DNA of 64,000 nucleotides from CAVPDA01 sp963702495 (GCA_963702495.1 CAVPDA010000013.1:1-64000); one strand, 5' to 3'. Positions 50,856 through 62,852 are shown, numbered from the stretch's first letter. Notes: generated by a model from the sequence alone, not told the origin. Numbers and translations are program-made.

Positions 50856-51764
50856 CTACCCGCGGCCTGCGGGCAGCGGCCGATTCACCAGATAGATGCC
50901 GGCACACACCAGTGCCAGCGCCGCGAGCAGCGAGGCCGACGCCGGCTCGCGCAGGAGGACCAGTCCCGCGACCAGCCCGAACAAGGGGGTCAGGAACGAG
51001 AATGCCGACAGCCGGCCGGCCGGATAGTGGGCGACCAGCCAGAACCAGGCAAGATAGCTGGCGAAGGCCACGATCACGATCTGGTAGGCCATCGATGCCA
51101 GCGCCAGCGGCGTGGCGCGAACCGCCGCTGCTTCGCCGAGCAGCCACGACACGGCCGGCAAGGCGAGAGCGGACACCGCAAGCTGATAGAACAAGGTCTT
51201 GGCCGGAGCGATGGTGCGCAGACGGCTGCCCTTGATCACCAGCGTCGTGGCGCCCCACAGCACGGCGGCGGCGAGGCAGAGGCTGTCGCCGAGGAGGGTG
51301 TCGCCGGTGCCGCCGCGCAGCGCGCCGGAAAACGCCAGGACCACGCCGCCGAAGGCGCACACGAAACCGACTGCCTGCAGTCCGCGCAGACGCTCGCCGG
51401 GAATGAAGCGGTGGGCGCCGGCGGCGACGATGAACGGCGCGGTGTAGAGGAAGAGCACGCCGCGGGAGGCGGCGGTATGCTGCAGGCCGATGTAGAGCAG
51501 GGCGAATTCGGCCGCGAACAGGGCGCCCACCAGCAGTCCGGGCCATAGCGAACCGTCGTGCGCGAACAGTGGAATCCTGCGCCAGCGCGCCCAGACCCAC
51601 ACCAGCAGCACCGCGCCGGCGGAGCGCAGACCCGATTGCAGCAGCGGCGGGATCGACTCCACCGCCACCTTGATCGCCACCTGCTGCACGCCCCACAGCG
51701 CACACAACAGAACCATGAGCGCCATGGCGCGGCCGTCGAGGCGCAGGTGATAGGGCGTGGTCAT
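50856..51764 (-). CDS. EamA/DMT-family transporter
   Basis: 302 residues with ten hydrophobic helices in two EamA repeats (MALMVLLCALWGVQQVAIKV; LLGDSLCLAAAVLWGATTLV). RhaT/YdcZ-type small-molecule exporters of this kind move amino acids or other metabolites; no substrate signature. The start at 51764 (MTTPYHLRLDGRAM) was chosen because further upstream residues are Pro/Arg-rich and out of family. It is divergent from the PatB gene with about 105 bases between. Confidence 0.87.
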   Translation of the reverse strand: MTTPYHLRLDGRAMALMVLLCALWGVQQVAIKVAVESIPPLLQSGLRSAGAVLLVWVWARWRRIPLFAHDGSLWPGLLVGALFAAEFALLYIGLQHTAASRGVLFLYTAPFIVAAGAHRFIPGERLRGLQAVGFVCAFGGVVLAFSGALRGGTGDTLLGDSLCLAAAVLWGATTLVIKGSRLRTIAPAKTLFYQLAVSALALPAVSWLLGEAAAVRATPLALASMAYQIVIVAFASYLAWFWLVAHYPAGRLSAFSFLTPLFGLVAGLVLLREPASASLLAALALVCAGIYLVNRPLPAGRG

Positions 51765-51868
51765 CGGCGAGAAAAGTCTGGAGTGTGCACGCGTGGGCGG
51801 CATTTCGGCAAGCCGCGGCGGGATCGTGGGAAAATCCGGCGCTGATCCGACCAACGGGGGCAGGGCGC

Positions 51869-53026
51869 ATGGGGTTCGACTTCGACACGCCGACCGACCG
51901 GCGCGGCACCGACAGCAGCAAGTGGGGCAAGTATGCCGGGCGCGATGTGCTGCCGATGTGGGTGGCGGACATGGACTTCGCGGCACCCCCGGCCGTGATC
52001 GAGGCGCTGCACCAGCGCGCAGACCACGGCGTGTTCGGCTACGGCGACCCGCCTTCCATGCTTGCCGCGGCGGTGGTCGAAGCCTTGGCGCGCGACCACC
52101 GCTGGCGCATCGAACCGGGCTGGCTGGTGTGGCTGCCGGGCCTGGTGACGGGACTGAACGTGGCCTGCCGCGCCGTGGGCGAATCCGGCGACGGCGTTTT
52201 CACCTCCACGCCCATCTATCCGCCGTTCCTGTCCGCGCCGCGCCTGAGCCGGCGCCAGGTCGTCGCGGTGCCGCTGGAGCGCCGGGGCGCGCGCTGGGAA
52301 TGGGATTTCGCCCGCGTCGAGGAAGCGATTATGCCGAACACGCGCCTGTTCATGCTGTGCAATCCGCACAATCCGGTGGGCCGCGTATTCACCCGAGCCG
52401 AGCTGGAGCAGGTGGCGGCGATCGCCGAGCGCCATGATCTGATCATCTGTTCCGACGAGATCCATGCCGGACTGGTGCTCGATCCGGCCTGCGAGCACCG
52501 GCCCATCGCCGCCCTCGACGAAGCGGTGGCGCGGCGCTGCATCACGCTCATGGCGCCGAGCAAAACCTACAACATTCCGGGGCTCGGTTGCGCCTTCGCC
52601 GTGATCCCGGATGCCGGTCTGCGCCGGCGCTTCCTGGATGTCATGCGCGGCATCGTGCCCCACGTCAATGTGCTCGGCTACGCCGCGTCGGAGGCGGCGT
52701 ATCGCCACGGCGAACCGTGGCGGCGGGCACTGATCGACTACCTGCGCGCCAACGCGGAGTATGTGCGGGCAGCGATCGACGCCATTCCGGGCCTGCGGAC
52801 GACGCCCGTCGAAGCCACCTATCTGGCGTGGATCGACGCCACCGCCCTGAATCTGGAAAATCCTGCCGCCTACTTCGAGGCGGCCGGTGTCGGCCTTTCG
52901 GACGGTGCCGATTTCGGCGCGCCGGGCTTCGTCCGGCTCAATTTCGGCTGTGCCCGCAGTACCCTGGCGCAGGCGGTCGCGCGCATGTCGCAGGCGGTGG
53001 CGGCGGGCGGATGCGCCTGCCCGTGA
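51869..53026 (+). CDS. patB: PatB/MalY-type PLP-dependent C-S lyase
   Basis: 385 residues. MGFDFDTPTDRRGTDSSKWG and LPMWVADMDFAAPPAVIEAL are characteristic of the PatB/MalY subgroup of fold-type I aminotransferases. The PLP lysine lies in LMAPSKTYNIPGLG, the Asp/His partner region in IICSDEIHAGLVLD, and the carboxylate-binding Arg in FVRLNFGCAR. It is expected to cleave cystathionine or cysteine conjugates to give homocysteine/thiols, pyruvate and ammonia. GGGGGCAGG precedes the ATG. Transporter next door points the other way, so a functional link is only possible. Confidence 0.9.
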   Translation: MGFDFDTPTDRRGTDSSKWGKYAGRDVLPMWVADMDFAAPPAVIEALHQRADHGVFGYGDPPSMLAAAVVEALARDHRWRIEPGWLVWLPGLVTGLNVACRAVGESGDGVFTSTPIYPPFLSAPRLSRRQVVAVPLERRGARWEWDFARVEEAIMPNTRLFMLCNPHNPVGRVFTRAELEQVAAIAERHDLIICSDEIHAGLVLDPACEHRPIAALDEAVARRCITLMAPSKTYNIPGLGCAFAVIPDAGLRRRFLDVMRGIVPHVNVLGYAASEAAYRHGEPWRRALIDYLRANAEYVRAAIDAIPGLRTTPVEATYLAWIDATALNLENPAAYFEAAGVGLSDGADFGAPGFVRLNFGCARSTLAQAVARMSQAVAAGGCACP

Positions 53027-53035
53027 CGAATCCCC

Positions 53036-55459
53036 CTACCGCTTCGGCCACTGCCACTGCTTCTGCCAGTCGAGGAACTGGGCGGCCGGAATCGGTTCGC
53101 TGATGTAGGTGCCCTGGGCGTCGTCGCAACCCAGGGCGGCCAGTTGTTCCCAGATTTCCTGCGTTTCCACACCCTCCGCCACCACCTTGAGGCCCAGATC
53201 GTGGGCCAGATCGATCGTGGAGCGCACGATGACGAGAGAATCCTCGTCGTCGGGCACACCGAGGACGAAGGACTTGTCGATCTTGATGGCGTCGATCGGA
53301 AGCTTCTGCAGGTAGCTGAGCGAAGAATAGCCGGTGCCGAAGTCGTCCACGAAGATCTTCATGCCCATGTTGCTGAGCCGCCTCAGCACCTCCAGGGTGC
53401 CCGCCGGGTCCTCCATCAGGCTGGTCTCCGTGACCTCGATCTGCAGCCAGTCCGGCTTGGCGCCCCAGGTCGTCAGGATGCCGGCTATGCGGCCGGGGAG
53501 CCGGGGATCGCGCAGATTCGGCATGGACAGGTTGACCGCCAGCGGCGTGTGCAAGCCCGTCTCGTGCCACGCGTAGCACTGGCCGAGCGCCGTGTTCACG
53601 ACCCAGTGCGTGAGAGGCTGGATGAGACCGGTGTGCTCCGCCAGGGGAATGAACTTGTCCGGCGATACGAGCCCGAGATCGGGATGCTGCCAGCGCACCA
53701 GGGCCTCGGCGCCGCACAGCAGGCCGCTGCGCATGTCGATCTTGGGCTGGTAGTAGAGCAGCAGTTCGTTGCCTTCGATGGCCCGGCGCAGATCGCCCAC
53801 CAGGCTCAGGCGGCGGCGGTTCTCCGGTTCCGTGTCGCCGCGGAACAGGGCGAAGCCGGTGTGCTGCCGCTTGGCCTGGGTGACGGCGGAATCGGCGCGC
53901 AGGAGCAGCAGTTCGGGATCGGTGCCGTGGCCGGGAAACAGCGAGATGCCCATGCTGGCGCGGACCTCGACGCGGATATCCGTCAGGTCGAACGGTTCCT
54001 CGAAGGCGTTGAGAATGCGCTGCGCCGTCTCCGTCGCCCGATTGGCGTCCGCTTTCGGCAGCAGGATGGCGAATTCGTCGCGGCCGAGGTGTGCCAGCAT
54101 CTCCGGTGGTGCCAGCACACCCTGCAGGCGCTGCCCGACGCCACGCAGCAGTTTGTCGCCGCGTGCATAGCCGATAACCTCGTTGATCTGGCGGAAGCGG
54201 TCCACGTCCAGCACCAGCAGTGCCAGCGGGCGGTTCTGCAGGCGCGCCGCGGCGATGGCCTCCGCCAGCAGGTCGTCGAGGCGGGCGCGGTTGGGCAGGC
54301 CGGTGAGGGGATCGAAGTAGGCCATGCGCTCGATGGTCTCTTCGTCCTTCTGGTGACGCGCCCGCAGCCGCAGCGTGGCGATACCGAACGCAAGATCATC
54401 GGCCATCTCGCCCAGCAGTTTTCCCTCCGCCTCGTCGAAGGCGTCCGGCTCGGCGGCATAGATGGTCAGGCTGCCCAGGATGATGCCCTCGACGAACAGC
54501 GGATACGCGCTCACCGAGGCATAGCCGCGCCGCTGCGCTTCCTCGCGCCACGCCGGCTCGACATCGGGGTCGCTGAACAGCCTCCTGCCGATGCAGGGTT
54601 GGCCGCTGCGGATGGCGATCGCCGTCGCGGTGTTTCCCTGCCCGCTGTCGGCCCAACTGAATCGGGGTGCCTGCTCGGGCTCACCTTCGAACCCGGCGTA
54701 GGCCACGGGGCGGATCGTCTTCTCGGCGTCGTTCTCGGCATAACCGATCCAGGCCATGCGATAGCCGCCGACGTCCACGATGACGCGACACATGTCCTGC
54801 AGCAGTTGTTGCTCCTCGGTCGCCCGCAGCACCGTGCGATTGCCGGCGCTCAGCGTTCTCAAGCCGCGGTCGGTGCGCTTGTGCAGCGTCACGGCCCGGG
54901 CGCGCTCCAGGTTCGCGCGCAAGGCCTTGATGCCGTAAGTGAGATCGCTCGCCAGTTCGCTCAGCAGTTCCACTTCATCCGCGTCGAAAGCGTCCGGCTC
55001 CGCCGCGAAGACGGTGAGGTTGCCGATCACCTGACCGTCGATGCTCAGTGGAAACGAGCTGACTGAGGCGTAACCGCGCCGTCTCGCTTTCTCGCGCCAT
55101 TGGGGCGGCAGCTGCGGGTCCGTCAGGATGTGTCGGCCGATCGCCGCCTGCCCGCTGCGGATGGCGCTGCCGGCGGTGGTATGGCCCTCCTCGCTGTCCG
55201 CCCAGGTGAAGTAGGGAGATTGCGATGGGTCGCCGTCGAAGCCGTGGAAGGCCATCACCCGGATCGTCTTTCGCGGGTCGTGCTCGGCATAGCCGACCCA
55301 GGCCGTGGCATAGCCGCCCGTCTCCACGATCACGCGGCACATGTCCTGCAGCAGTTGCGGTTCGTCCGTGGCACGCAACAGCGTGCGATTGCCGGCGCTC
55401 AGTGCTCGCAGAGCGCGTTCGGAGCGGTTCATTGTGGTGCGCCTATTCGATTCGTTCAT
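53036..55459 (-). CDS. GAF-GAF-GGDEF-EAL protein, degenerate cyclase motif
   Basis: 807 residues from ATG 55459; ATG 55432 is an alternative. Two tandem GAF domains are clear duplicates of each other: ALSAGNRTLLRATDEPQLLQ versus TLSAGNRTVLRATEEQQLLQ, and RRRGYASVSSFPL versus QRRGYASVSAYPL. The GGDEF domain has HLGRDEFAILL instead of GGDEF, so cyclase activity is doubtful. The EAL domain keeps CGAEALVRWQHP, NLSMPNLRD, EVTETSLMED, VDDFGTGYSSLSYLQ, and KIDKSFV, so it should hydrolyse c-di-GMP. No membrane segment: a soluble sensor regulated by ligands bound in the GAFs. The 5' region is shared with the divergent ettA promoter. Confidence 0.9.
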   Translation of the reverse strand: MNESNRRTTMNRSERALRALSAGNRTLLRATDEPQLLQDMCRVIVETGGYATAWVGYAEHDPRKTIRVMAFHGFDGDPSQSPYFTWADSEEGHTTAGSAIRSGQAAIGRHILTDPQLPPQWREKARRRGYASVSSFPLSIDGQVIGNLTVFAAEPDAFDADEVELLSELASDLTYGIKALRANLERARAVTLHKRTDRGLRTLSAGNRTVLRATEEQQLLQDMCRVIVDVGGYRMAWIGYAENDAEKTIRPVAYAGFEGEPEQAPRFSWADSGQGNTATAIAIRSGQPCIGRRLFSDPDVEPAWREEAQRRGYASVSAYPLFVEGIILGSLTIYAAEPDAFDEAEGKLLGEMADDLAFGIATLRLRARHQKDEETIERMAYFDPLTGLPNRARLDDLLAEAIAAARLQNRPLALLVLDVDRFRQINEVIGYARGDKLLRGVGQRLQGVLAPPEMLAHLGRDEFAILLPKADANRATETAQRILNAFEEPFDLTDIRVEVRASMGISLFPGHGTDPELLLLRADSAVTQAKRQHTGFALFRGDTEPENRRRLSLVGDLRRAIEGNELLLYYQPKIDMRSGLLCGAEALVRWQHPDLGLVSPDKFIPLAEHTGLIQPLTHWVVNTALGQCYAWHETGLHTPLAVNLSMPNLRDPRLPGRIAGILTTWGAKPDWLQIEVTETSLMEDPAGTLEVLRRLSNMGMKIFVDDFGTGYSSLSYLQKLPIDAIKIDKSFVLGVPDDEDSLVIVRSTIDLAHDLGLKVVAEGVETQEIWEQLAALGCDDAQGTYISEPIPAAQFLDWQKQWQWPKR

Positions 55460-55697
55460 CCGACGCCGGAACGGAAGCCTGATCCCGTGCCCGTGCCGCA
55501 CGCTGGTGCTTCCGCGTTGGTGCTCCCATCTGCCAGCGCGCTATTTTGCGCCGTTTCACCGGCAGGTCCAAAGGCACTGTGGCGCAATCCGACGCTGCCG
55601 CAAGGCGCGAGTGCTGGGCGGCGTGCATCGCACCGCCCGTTCCTGCATAATCCGGCGCTCCCCCAACGCGTGCCGGCAACTCCGCCCGGCGAAATCG

Positions 55698-57371
55698 ATG
55701 GCCCAGTACGTCTACACCATGAGCCGGGTGAGCAAGGTCGTGCCGCCCAAGCGTGTCATCCTCAAGGACATCTCGCTGTGCTTCTTTCCGGGCGCCAAGA
55801 TCGGCGTGCTCGGGCTCAACGGCTCGGGCAAGTCGAGCCTGCTGCGCATCATGGCCGGCGCGGACCGGGAGTACGACGGTGAAGCCGTGCCCATGCCCAA
55901 CCTTCGGGTCGGCCTTCTGTCCCAGGAGCCGCAGCTCGATCCGGCGAAAAGCGTGCGCGGCAACGTGGAGGAGGGGGTCGCCGCAGTGCTCGATCTGGTC
56001 CATCGCTTCAATGCCATCAGCGAGCGCTTCGCCGAGCCGATGGACGACGAGGAGATGAACAAGCTGCTGGAGGAGCAGGGCGACCTGCAGCACCGCATCG
56101 AGGCCACCCAGGGATGGGAGATCGACCGCCGGCTGGAAATTGCCGCCGACGCGCTGCGCCTGCCGCCGTGGGAAGCCGAGGTCACCAAGCTCTCCGGCGG
56201 CGAGCGCAGGCGCGTGGCGCTGTGCCGCCTGTTGCTGTCGGAGCCGGACATGCTGCTGCTGGACGAGCCGACCAACCACCTGGACGCCGTGTCGGTGGAG
56301 TGGCTGGAGCACTATCTGGAACGTTACCCCGGCACCGTCATCGCCGTCACCCACGACCGCTACTTCCTGGACAACGTCGCCGGCTGGATCCTGGAACTGG
56401 ACCGCGGTCACGGCATTCCGTGGCAGGGCAACTACTCGTCCTGGCTGGAGCAGAAGGAGAAGCGGCTGGAGCTCGAATCCAAGCAGGAAGGGGCGCGCAT
56501 CAAGGCGATGCAGCAGGAACTGGAATGGGTGCGGTCCAACCCCAAGGGCCGCCATGCCAAGAGCAAGGCGCGTCTGGCGCGCTTCGACGAGCTGGCGTCC
56601 CAGGAATACCAGGCGCGCAACGAGACCAACGAAATCTACATTCCTCCCGGGCCGCGCCTGGGCGACCTGGTGATCGAGGCCGAAGGGCTGCGCAAGAGCT
56701 TCGGCGACAAGCTGCTGTTCGACGGCCTCGGCTTTCGCCTGCCGCCGGGCGGCATCGTCGGCGTCATCGGACCTAACGGAGCCGGCAAGACCACGCTGTT
56801 CCGCATGCTGGTGGGACAGGAGAAGCCGGATGGCGGCACCCTGCGCATCGGGGACACAGTGAAGCTGTCCTACGTGGATCAGAGCCGTGACGCGCTCGAT
56901 CCGAAGAAGACGGTCTGGCAGGAGATCTCCGATGGTCTGGACATGGTGCAGGTCGGCAACTACCAGACGCCGAGCCGCGGCTATGCAGCGCGCTTCAACT
57001 TCCGCGGCACCGACCAGCAGAAATTCGTCGGCGATCTGTCCGGCGGCGAGCGCAACCGCCTGCACCTGGCCAAACTGCTGAAGAACGGCGGCAACGTGCT
57101 GCTGCTCGACGAGCCGACCAACGACCTCGACGTCGAGACGCTGCGCGCCCTGGAACAGGCGCTGCTCGACTTTCCCGGCTGCGCCGTGGTGATTTCCCAC
57201 GACCGCTGGTTCCTCGACCGCATTGCCACCCACATTCTCGCCTTCGAGGGCGACAGCCAGGCCGTCTGGTTCGAGGGCAACTATGCGGATTACATGGAAG
57301 ACCGGCGCCGCCGCCTGGGCGAGGACGCCGACCGGCCGCACCGTATCCGCTACAAGCCGCTGATGGGCTGA
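55698..57371 (+). CDS. ettA: Energy-dependent translational throttle protein EttA
   Basis: 557 residues, the usual length of EttA. Two ABC-F ATPase domains: Walker A GLNGSGKSS and GPNGAGKTT, signatures LSGGERRRVAL and LSGGERNRLHL, Walker B LLLDEPTNHLD and LLLDEPTNDLD. Between them is the charged linker with NPKGRHAKSKARLARFDEL that contacts P-site tRNA. EttA binds the ribosomal E site and gates elongation according to ATP/ADP. The first 300 bases upstream are shared with the opposing GAF-EAL gene. Confidence 0.95.
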   Translation: MAQYVYTMSRVSKVVPPKRVILKDISLCFFPGAKIGVLGLNGSGKSSLLRIMAGADREYDGEAVPMPNLRVGLLSQEPQLDPAKSVRGNVEEGVAAVLDLVHRFNAISERFAEPMDDEEMNKLLEEQGDLQHRIEATQGWEIDRRLEIAADALRLPPWEAEVTKLSGGERRRVALCRLLLSEPDMLLLDEPTNHLDAVSVEWLEHYLERYPGTVIAVTHDRYFLDNVAGWILELDRGHGIPWQGNYSSWLEQKEKRLELESKQEGARIKAMQQELEWVRSNPKGRHAKSKARLARFDELASQEYQARNETNEIYIPPGPRLGDLVIEAEGLRKSFGDKLLFDGLGFRLPPGGIVGVIGPNGAGKTTLFRMLVGQEKPDGGTLRIGDTVKLSYVDQSRDALDPKKTVWQEISDGLDMVQVGNYQTPSRGYAARFNFRGTDQQKFVGDLSGGERNRLHLAKLLKNGGNVLLLDEPTNDLDVETLRALEQALLDFPGCAVVISHDRWFLDRIATHILAFEGDSQAVWFEGNYADYMEDRRRRLGEDADRPHRIRYKPLMG

Positions 57372-57379
57372 GAGCTGAT

Positions 57380-57513
57380 TCACCGCCAAGACGCCAGGGA
57401 CGCATAGGAAAACGCGAACGCGCCCGGCAGGGGCACGAAGTCATGCTGCGAGTGGGCGCGTAAGTTCTTTCAAGTTCTTGAATTTCTTGGTGCCCTTGGC
57501 GCCTTGGCGGTGA
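57380..57513. repeat. Imperfect 20-bp inverted repeat element after ettA
   Basis: Arms TCACCGCCAAGACGCCAGGG (57380-57399) and 57494-57513 are reverse complements at 18 of 20 positions and enclose about 94 bases. The CACCGCCAAGGCGCCAAGG motif is, from memory, a widespread intergenic repeat in proteobacteria, possibly a small non-autonomous element (MITE-like). It lies between convergent ettA and tex and could end both transcripts. Confidence 0.7.
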
Positions 57514-57577
57514 GCTGCCGTTTCCGATCCACGAATTCCCGCCGGCGACCGACCTGAACCAGGATCGGCCGGCTGGA

Positions 57578-59881
<2,304 letters not shown>

Positions 59882-60306
59882 GGCGGTCGGTACAGGAAAA
59901 GCGGAGGCCGGACTATGCAGAAACGGGGATCGAAACTCAAGTCGACCGGATCGTTCGTTTGCACAGCGGCTGCAGCTAAGTTGTCGTAGGGCGGGCCGTG
60001 CCCGCCGGCCGGATTGGCTGCGTCGGCGAATCATGCGACCTGACGCGCCGCTCTGCGGCCGATCAGGGCCGGACATTCGTAGGGCGGGCCGTGCCCGCCG
60101 TACCGGCCGCCGCTCCGGGGCAATGCGGTGGCATGATCTCCGGGATCCGCAGGATCGCTCGATTCGCATCATCTGGCGGCATTGCCGGTGCGAGCGTGCG
60201 CGATCTGTTCACCTGTCTCAACGCAATGCGTCGCCGGCCGCGCTAGCCTCCGTCGCTGTCGTATGCGGTACCGCGTTCGTGGGCACGCAACCTGGAGGAC
60301 GGCCAG
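59882..60306. other. Intergenic region with REP-like repeats
   Basis: No gene was recognised. Two identical 23-base hairpin units lie within this 425-base gap (listed separately). The divergent promoters of tex and of the small ORF at 60307 must be here. Confidence 0.4.
59985..60100. repeat. Two direct copies of a 23-bp hairpin repeat
   Basis: Identical units at 59985-60007 and 60078-60100 start CGTAGGGCGG and end GCCCGCCG; within each, GGCGGGC-CGT-GCCCGCC is a perfect stem. The 93-base spacing and flanking GC-rich sequence resemble REP/BIME units of proteobacteria. Confidence 0.8.
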
Positions 60307-60540
60307 ATGATGCGACGAATCCTTGCCAAAGGGCTGGTGGTAAGCCTGCTCTGCCTCTTCGTTCCGCCGCAAGACCAGCTGCGGAGCGCCCCCGGCTCAA
60401 TCCCTGTTGCCCAAACCCCACTCGCTGCCGCGCGCACACTCCAGCCTCCGTCGGTACGCATGCCGCAGAAGGAACTGACCACGAATGCGGCGCTCCTTCT
60501 GATCATGACCGTTGCACTGCGGGGGCTACACGGCACCTAG
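60307..60540 (+). CDS. Small putative secreted protein, unknown function
   Basis: 77 residues. MMRRILAKGLVVSLLCLFVP is a plausible signal sequence or single membrane helix; a Pro/Ala-rich spacer follows, and LTTNAALLLIMTVALRGLHG near the end is hydrophobic. TGGAGGACGGCCAG before the ATG is an excellent ribosome binding site, the main support for it being real. No family recognised. Confidence 0.5.
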   Translation: MMRRILAKGLVVSLLCLFVPPQDQLRSAPGSIPVAQTPLAAARTLQPPSVRMPQKELTTNAALLLIMTVALRGLHGT

Positions 60541-60735
60541 TCTGAGGCTGCGGCACCGGCCGCGCCTTCGACAGCAAGCCCCTGGCGAGACTGAACCGGG
60601 CCCCGGCGGGCTGCTGTCGCTAGCTATCTGGCGATGGCGGTCCAGTCGGTGTGGTGGCGGATTCCCGATAGCCACTCGGGCGCCACCGTCCGCGAACGGG
60701 AACCGGATGCGCTGACGCGGAAGGGGAATCGCCGT

Positions 60736-60960
60736 TCAGCGATGCGGCGCCGGTTGTGCACCGGGAGTCGCAGCGGTGGCATCCTGCACTGCCGGCTCAG
60801 GAGGCGGGGAAGGGTCGTTCGCGTCGTCCGGAGCCGCAGGGACGTCGTTCCCGGGCAGCACTGAAACCTTCTCCAGCTTGCGCTGTTTCTTCTCTTCCTT
60901 CTTGCGTTTCTTCTCCAATTCCTTCTGGCGTTTCTGGAACTCGAAATTCGTTTTGGCCAA
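60736..60960 (-). CDS. Small charged coiled-coil protein, unknown function
   Basis: 74 residues. MAKTNFEFQKRQKELEKKRK and KEEKKQRKLEK form an almost wholly Lys/Glu/Arg helix, then a Pro/Ala/Asp tail (LPGNDVPAAPDDANDPSPPP). Short MAKTNxxFxKRQxELxKKxK proteins recur in betaproteobacteria, from memory. GAGGAGAGCG lies about eight bases upstream of the ATG (plus-strand 60968-60977). A nucleic-acid-binding role is plausible but unproven. Confidence 0.65.
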   Translation of the reverse strand: MAKTNFEFQKRQKELEKKRKKEEKKQRKLEKVSVLPGNDVPAAPDDANDPSPPPEPAVQDATAATPGAQPAPHR

Positions 60961-61099
60961 TTTGGCGCTCTCCTCGGGTAGATGCTGCGATGACAGGTTA
61001 CCGGTCGGGCTGCCCGGCTCCCTCTTTTAACCCAGAAACGGCGGAAGGACCAGAACTATCGACACCCGGCGCGGGCCGGCCCGTGCCCGCGGAACCGGT

Positions 61100-62718
61100 T
61101 CAGGCATGCGCCAGGCGCTGCCCGTGCTCGCGGGTGGCGTGGAAGTCGACCTTGGTCCAGCGCTCCATCGTCACCTGCAGGTTGTATTTGTTGGTCGCCA
61201 GAAACACCGGGTTGTGGTCCACGTCGGTGGCCATCGACGCGGCCTGTTCCCGCTCGAAGTTGCGCCGCGTCGTTTCATCGGGAAAAGTCAGCCAGCGCGC
61301 GGTGGAGATGGTTGCCGGGTCGTAGAGGGCGTCACCTTGTATTCGGTCGCCAGCCGTTGGGCGACGATCTCGAACTGCAGCGGCCCCACGGCCCCCAGCA
61401 ACAGCGTGTTGCCGTGGGTGGTCTCGAACACCTGGATCGCACCTTCCTCACCCAGTTCATGAAGACCTTTCTGTAACTGTTTGGCTTTGAAAGGATCCCG
61501 CGGCCGTGCGACGCGAAAAAGCTCGGGCGCGAAATAGGGGATGCCCTTGTAGCCGAGCGCCTCGCCTTCGGTGAGCGTGTCGCCGATCTGCAACTGGCCG
61601 TGGTTGTGGATGCCGATGATGTCGCCGGCCACTGCGTCGGCGCTCGCCACGCGCTCGTTGGCCATGAAGGTCAGGGCATTGGCAAGTTTCATCTCGCGTC
61701 CGATGCGCTGGTGCTGCACCTTCATGCCCGGCTGGTAGCGGCCGGAGCAGACGCGGAAGAAAGCGATGCGGTCGCGGTGCCTGGGGTCCATGTTGGCCTG
61801 GATCTTGAACACGAAGCCGGAAAACGGCGCCTCGGCCGGCTGCACCATGCGGCTGCCGCCGTCCCGCGCCTGGGGCGGCGGCGCCCACTCGACCAGGGCC
61901 TGCAGGATCTCGCGCACGCCGAAATTGTTGATGCCGGAGCCGAAGAACACCGCGGTCTGGGTGCCGGCGAGGAAGGCCGTGATGTCGAAGGGGTGGCTGG
62001 CGGCCTGGATCAACTCCACGTCCTCGCGCAACTGCCCGACTTCCAGCGGGAACAGCGCATCCAGCTTGGGATTGGCGATGCCTTCGATCAGTTCCGTCTC
62101 GCCTCCGGCGCGTTCCTCCCCCGGCGTGAAGCGCATCAACTGCTCGTGCAGCAGGTGATAGACGCCGCGGAAGGCCTTGCCCATGCCGATGGGCCACGTC
62201 ACCGGCGCACAGTCGATCTTGAGCACGGCCTCGATCTCCGCCAGCAGGTCGAGGGGAGGGCGCACTTCCCGGTCCAGCTTGTTGACGAAGGTGATGATCG
62301 GCGTGTTGCGCAGCCGGCACACCTCCAGCAGCTTGATGGTCTGCGCCTCCACCCCCTTGGCGGCGTCGATCACCATCACCGCCGCATCCACAGCGGTGAG
62401 CACGCGGTAGGTATCCTCGGAGAAATCCTCGTGGCCCGGCGTGTCGAGCAGGTTGATGGTGTGGCCGGCGTAGCCGAACTGCATCACCGAGCTCGTCACC
62501 GAGATGCCGCGCTCCTTCTCCACTTCCATCCAGTCCGAGGTCGCATGGCGCGAACTCTTGCGCGACTTGACCGTGCCTGCCATCTGGATCGCTCCGCCGA
62601 ACAGAAGAAGCTTTTCCGTCAGGGTGGTCTTGCCGGCGTCCGGGTGGGAGATGATAGCGAACGTGCGCCGGCGCGCGACGTCGCGCAGTAGATCGGGAGG
62701 AAAAGCGGTGGCGGTCAT
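61100..62718 (-). pseudogene. prfC: Peptide chain release factor 3, C-terminal frameshift
   Basis: From ATG 62718 the GTPase domain is intact: [55 protein letters not shown]. Domain 2 and part of domain 3 follow to LATEYKV. At about 61338 one base is missing (GTGACGCC where GTGGACGCC is expected). The original frame ends in [10 protein letters not shown]; the correct tail ([20 protein letters not shown] to TKVDFHATREHGQRLAHA) lies in the next frame, stop at 61100. RF3 releases RF1/2 from the ribosome and is not essential. Single-base loss: mutation or sequencing error. Confidence 0.88.
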
Positions 62719-62852
62719 CGGTCTGGGCGCGCAGCGGGGCAGGGTTCCCCGCCAGGAAAATAAACGCCGCCGGCCGGAGGGCGGGCGGCGAGTCAGGATG
62801 AAATTATACCAGCCGCACCGGACAATGGCCGCGAGCGGCGCGCCGGAAGGGC

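Noticed and set aside
53144..55066. 640-codon plus-strand frame opposite the GAF-EAL gene
   Set aside because: The EAL and GAF motifs are unambiguous on the minus strand.
55443..57389. 648-codon minus-strand frame opposite ettA
   Set aside because: ettA carries two complete ABC domains; the opposite frame has no motif and no start signal.
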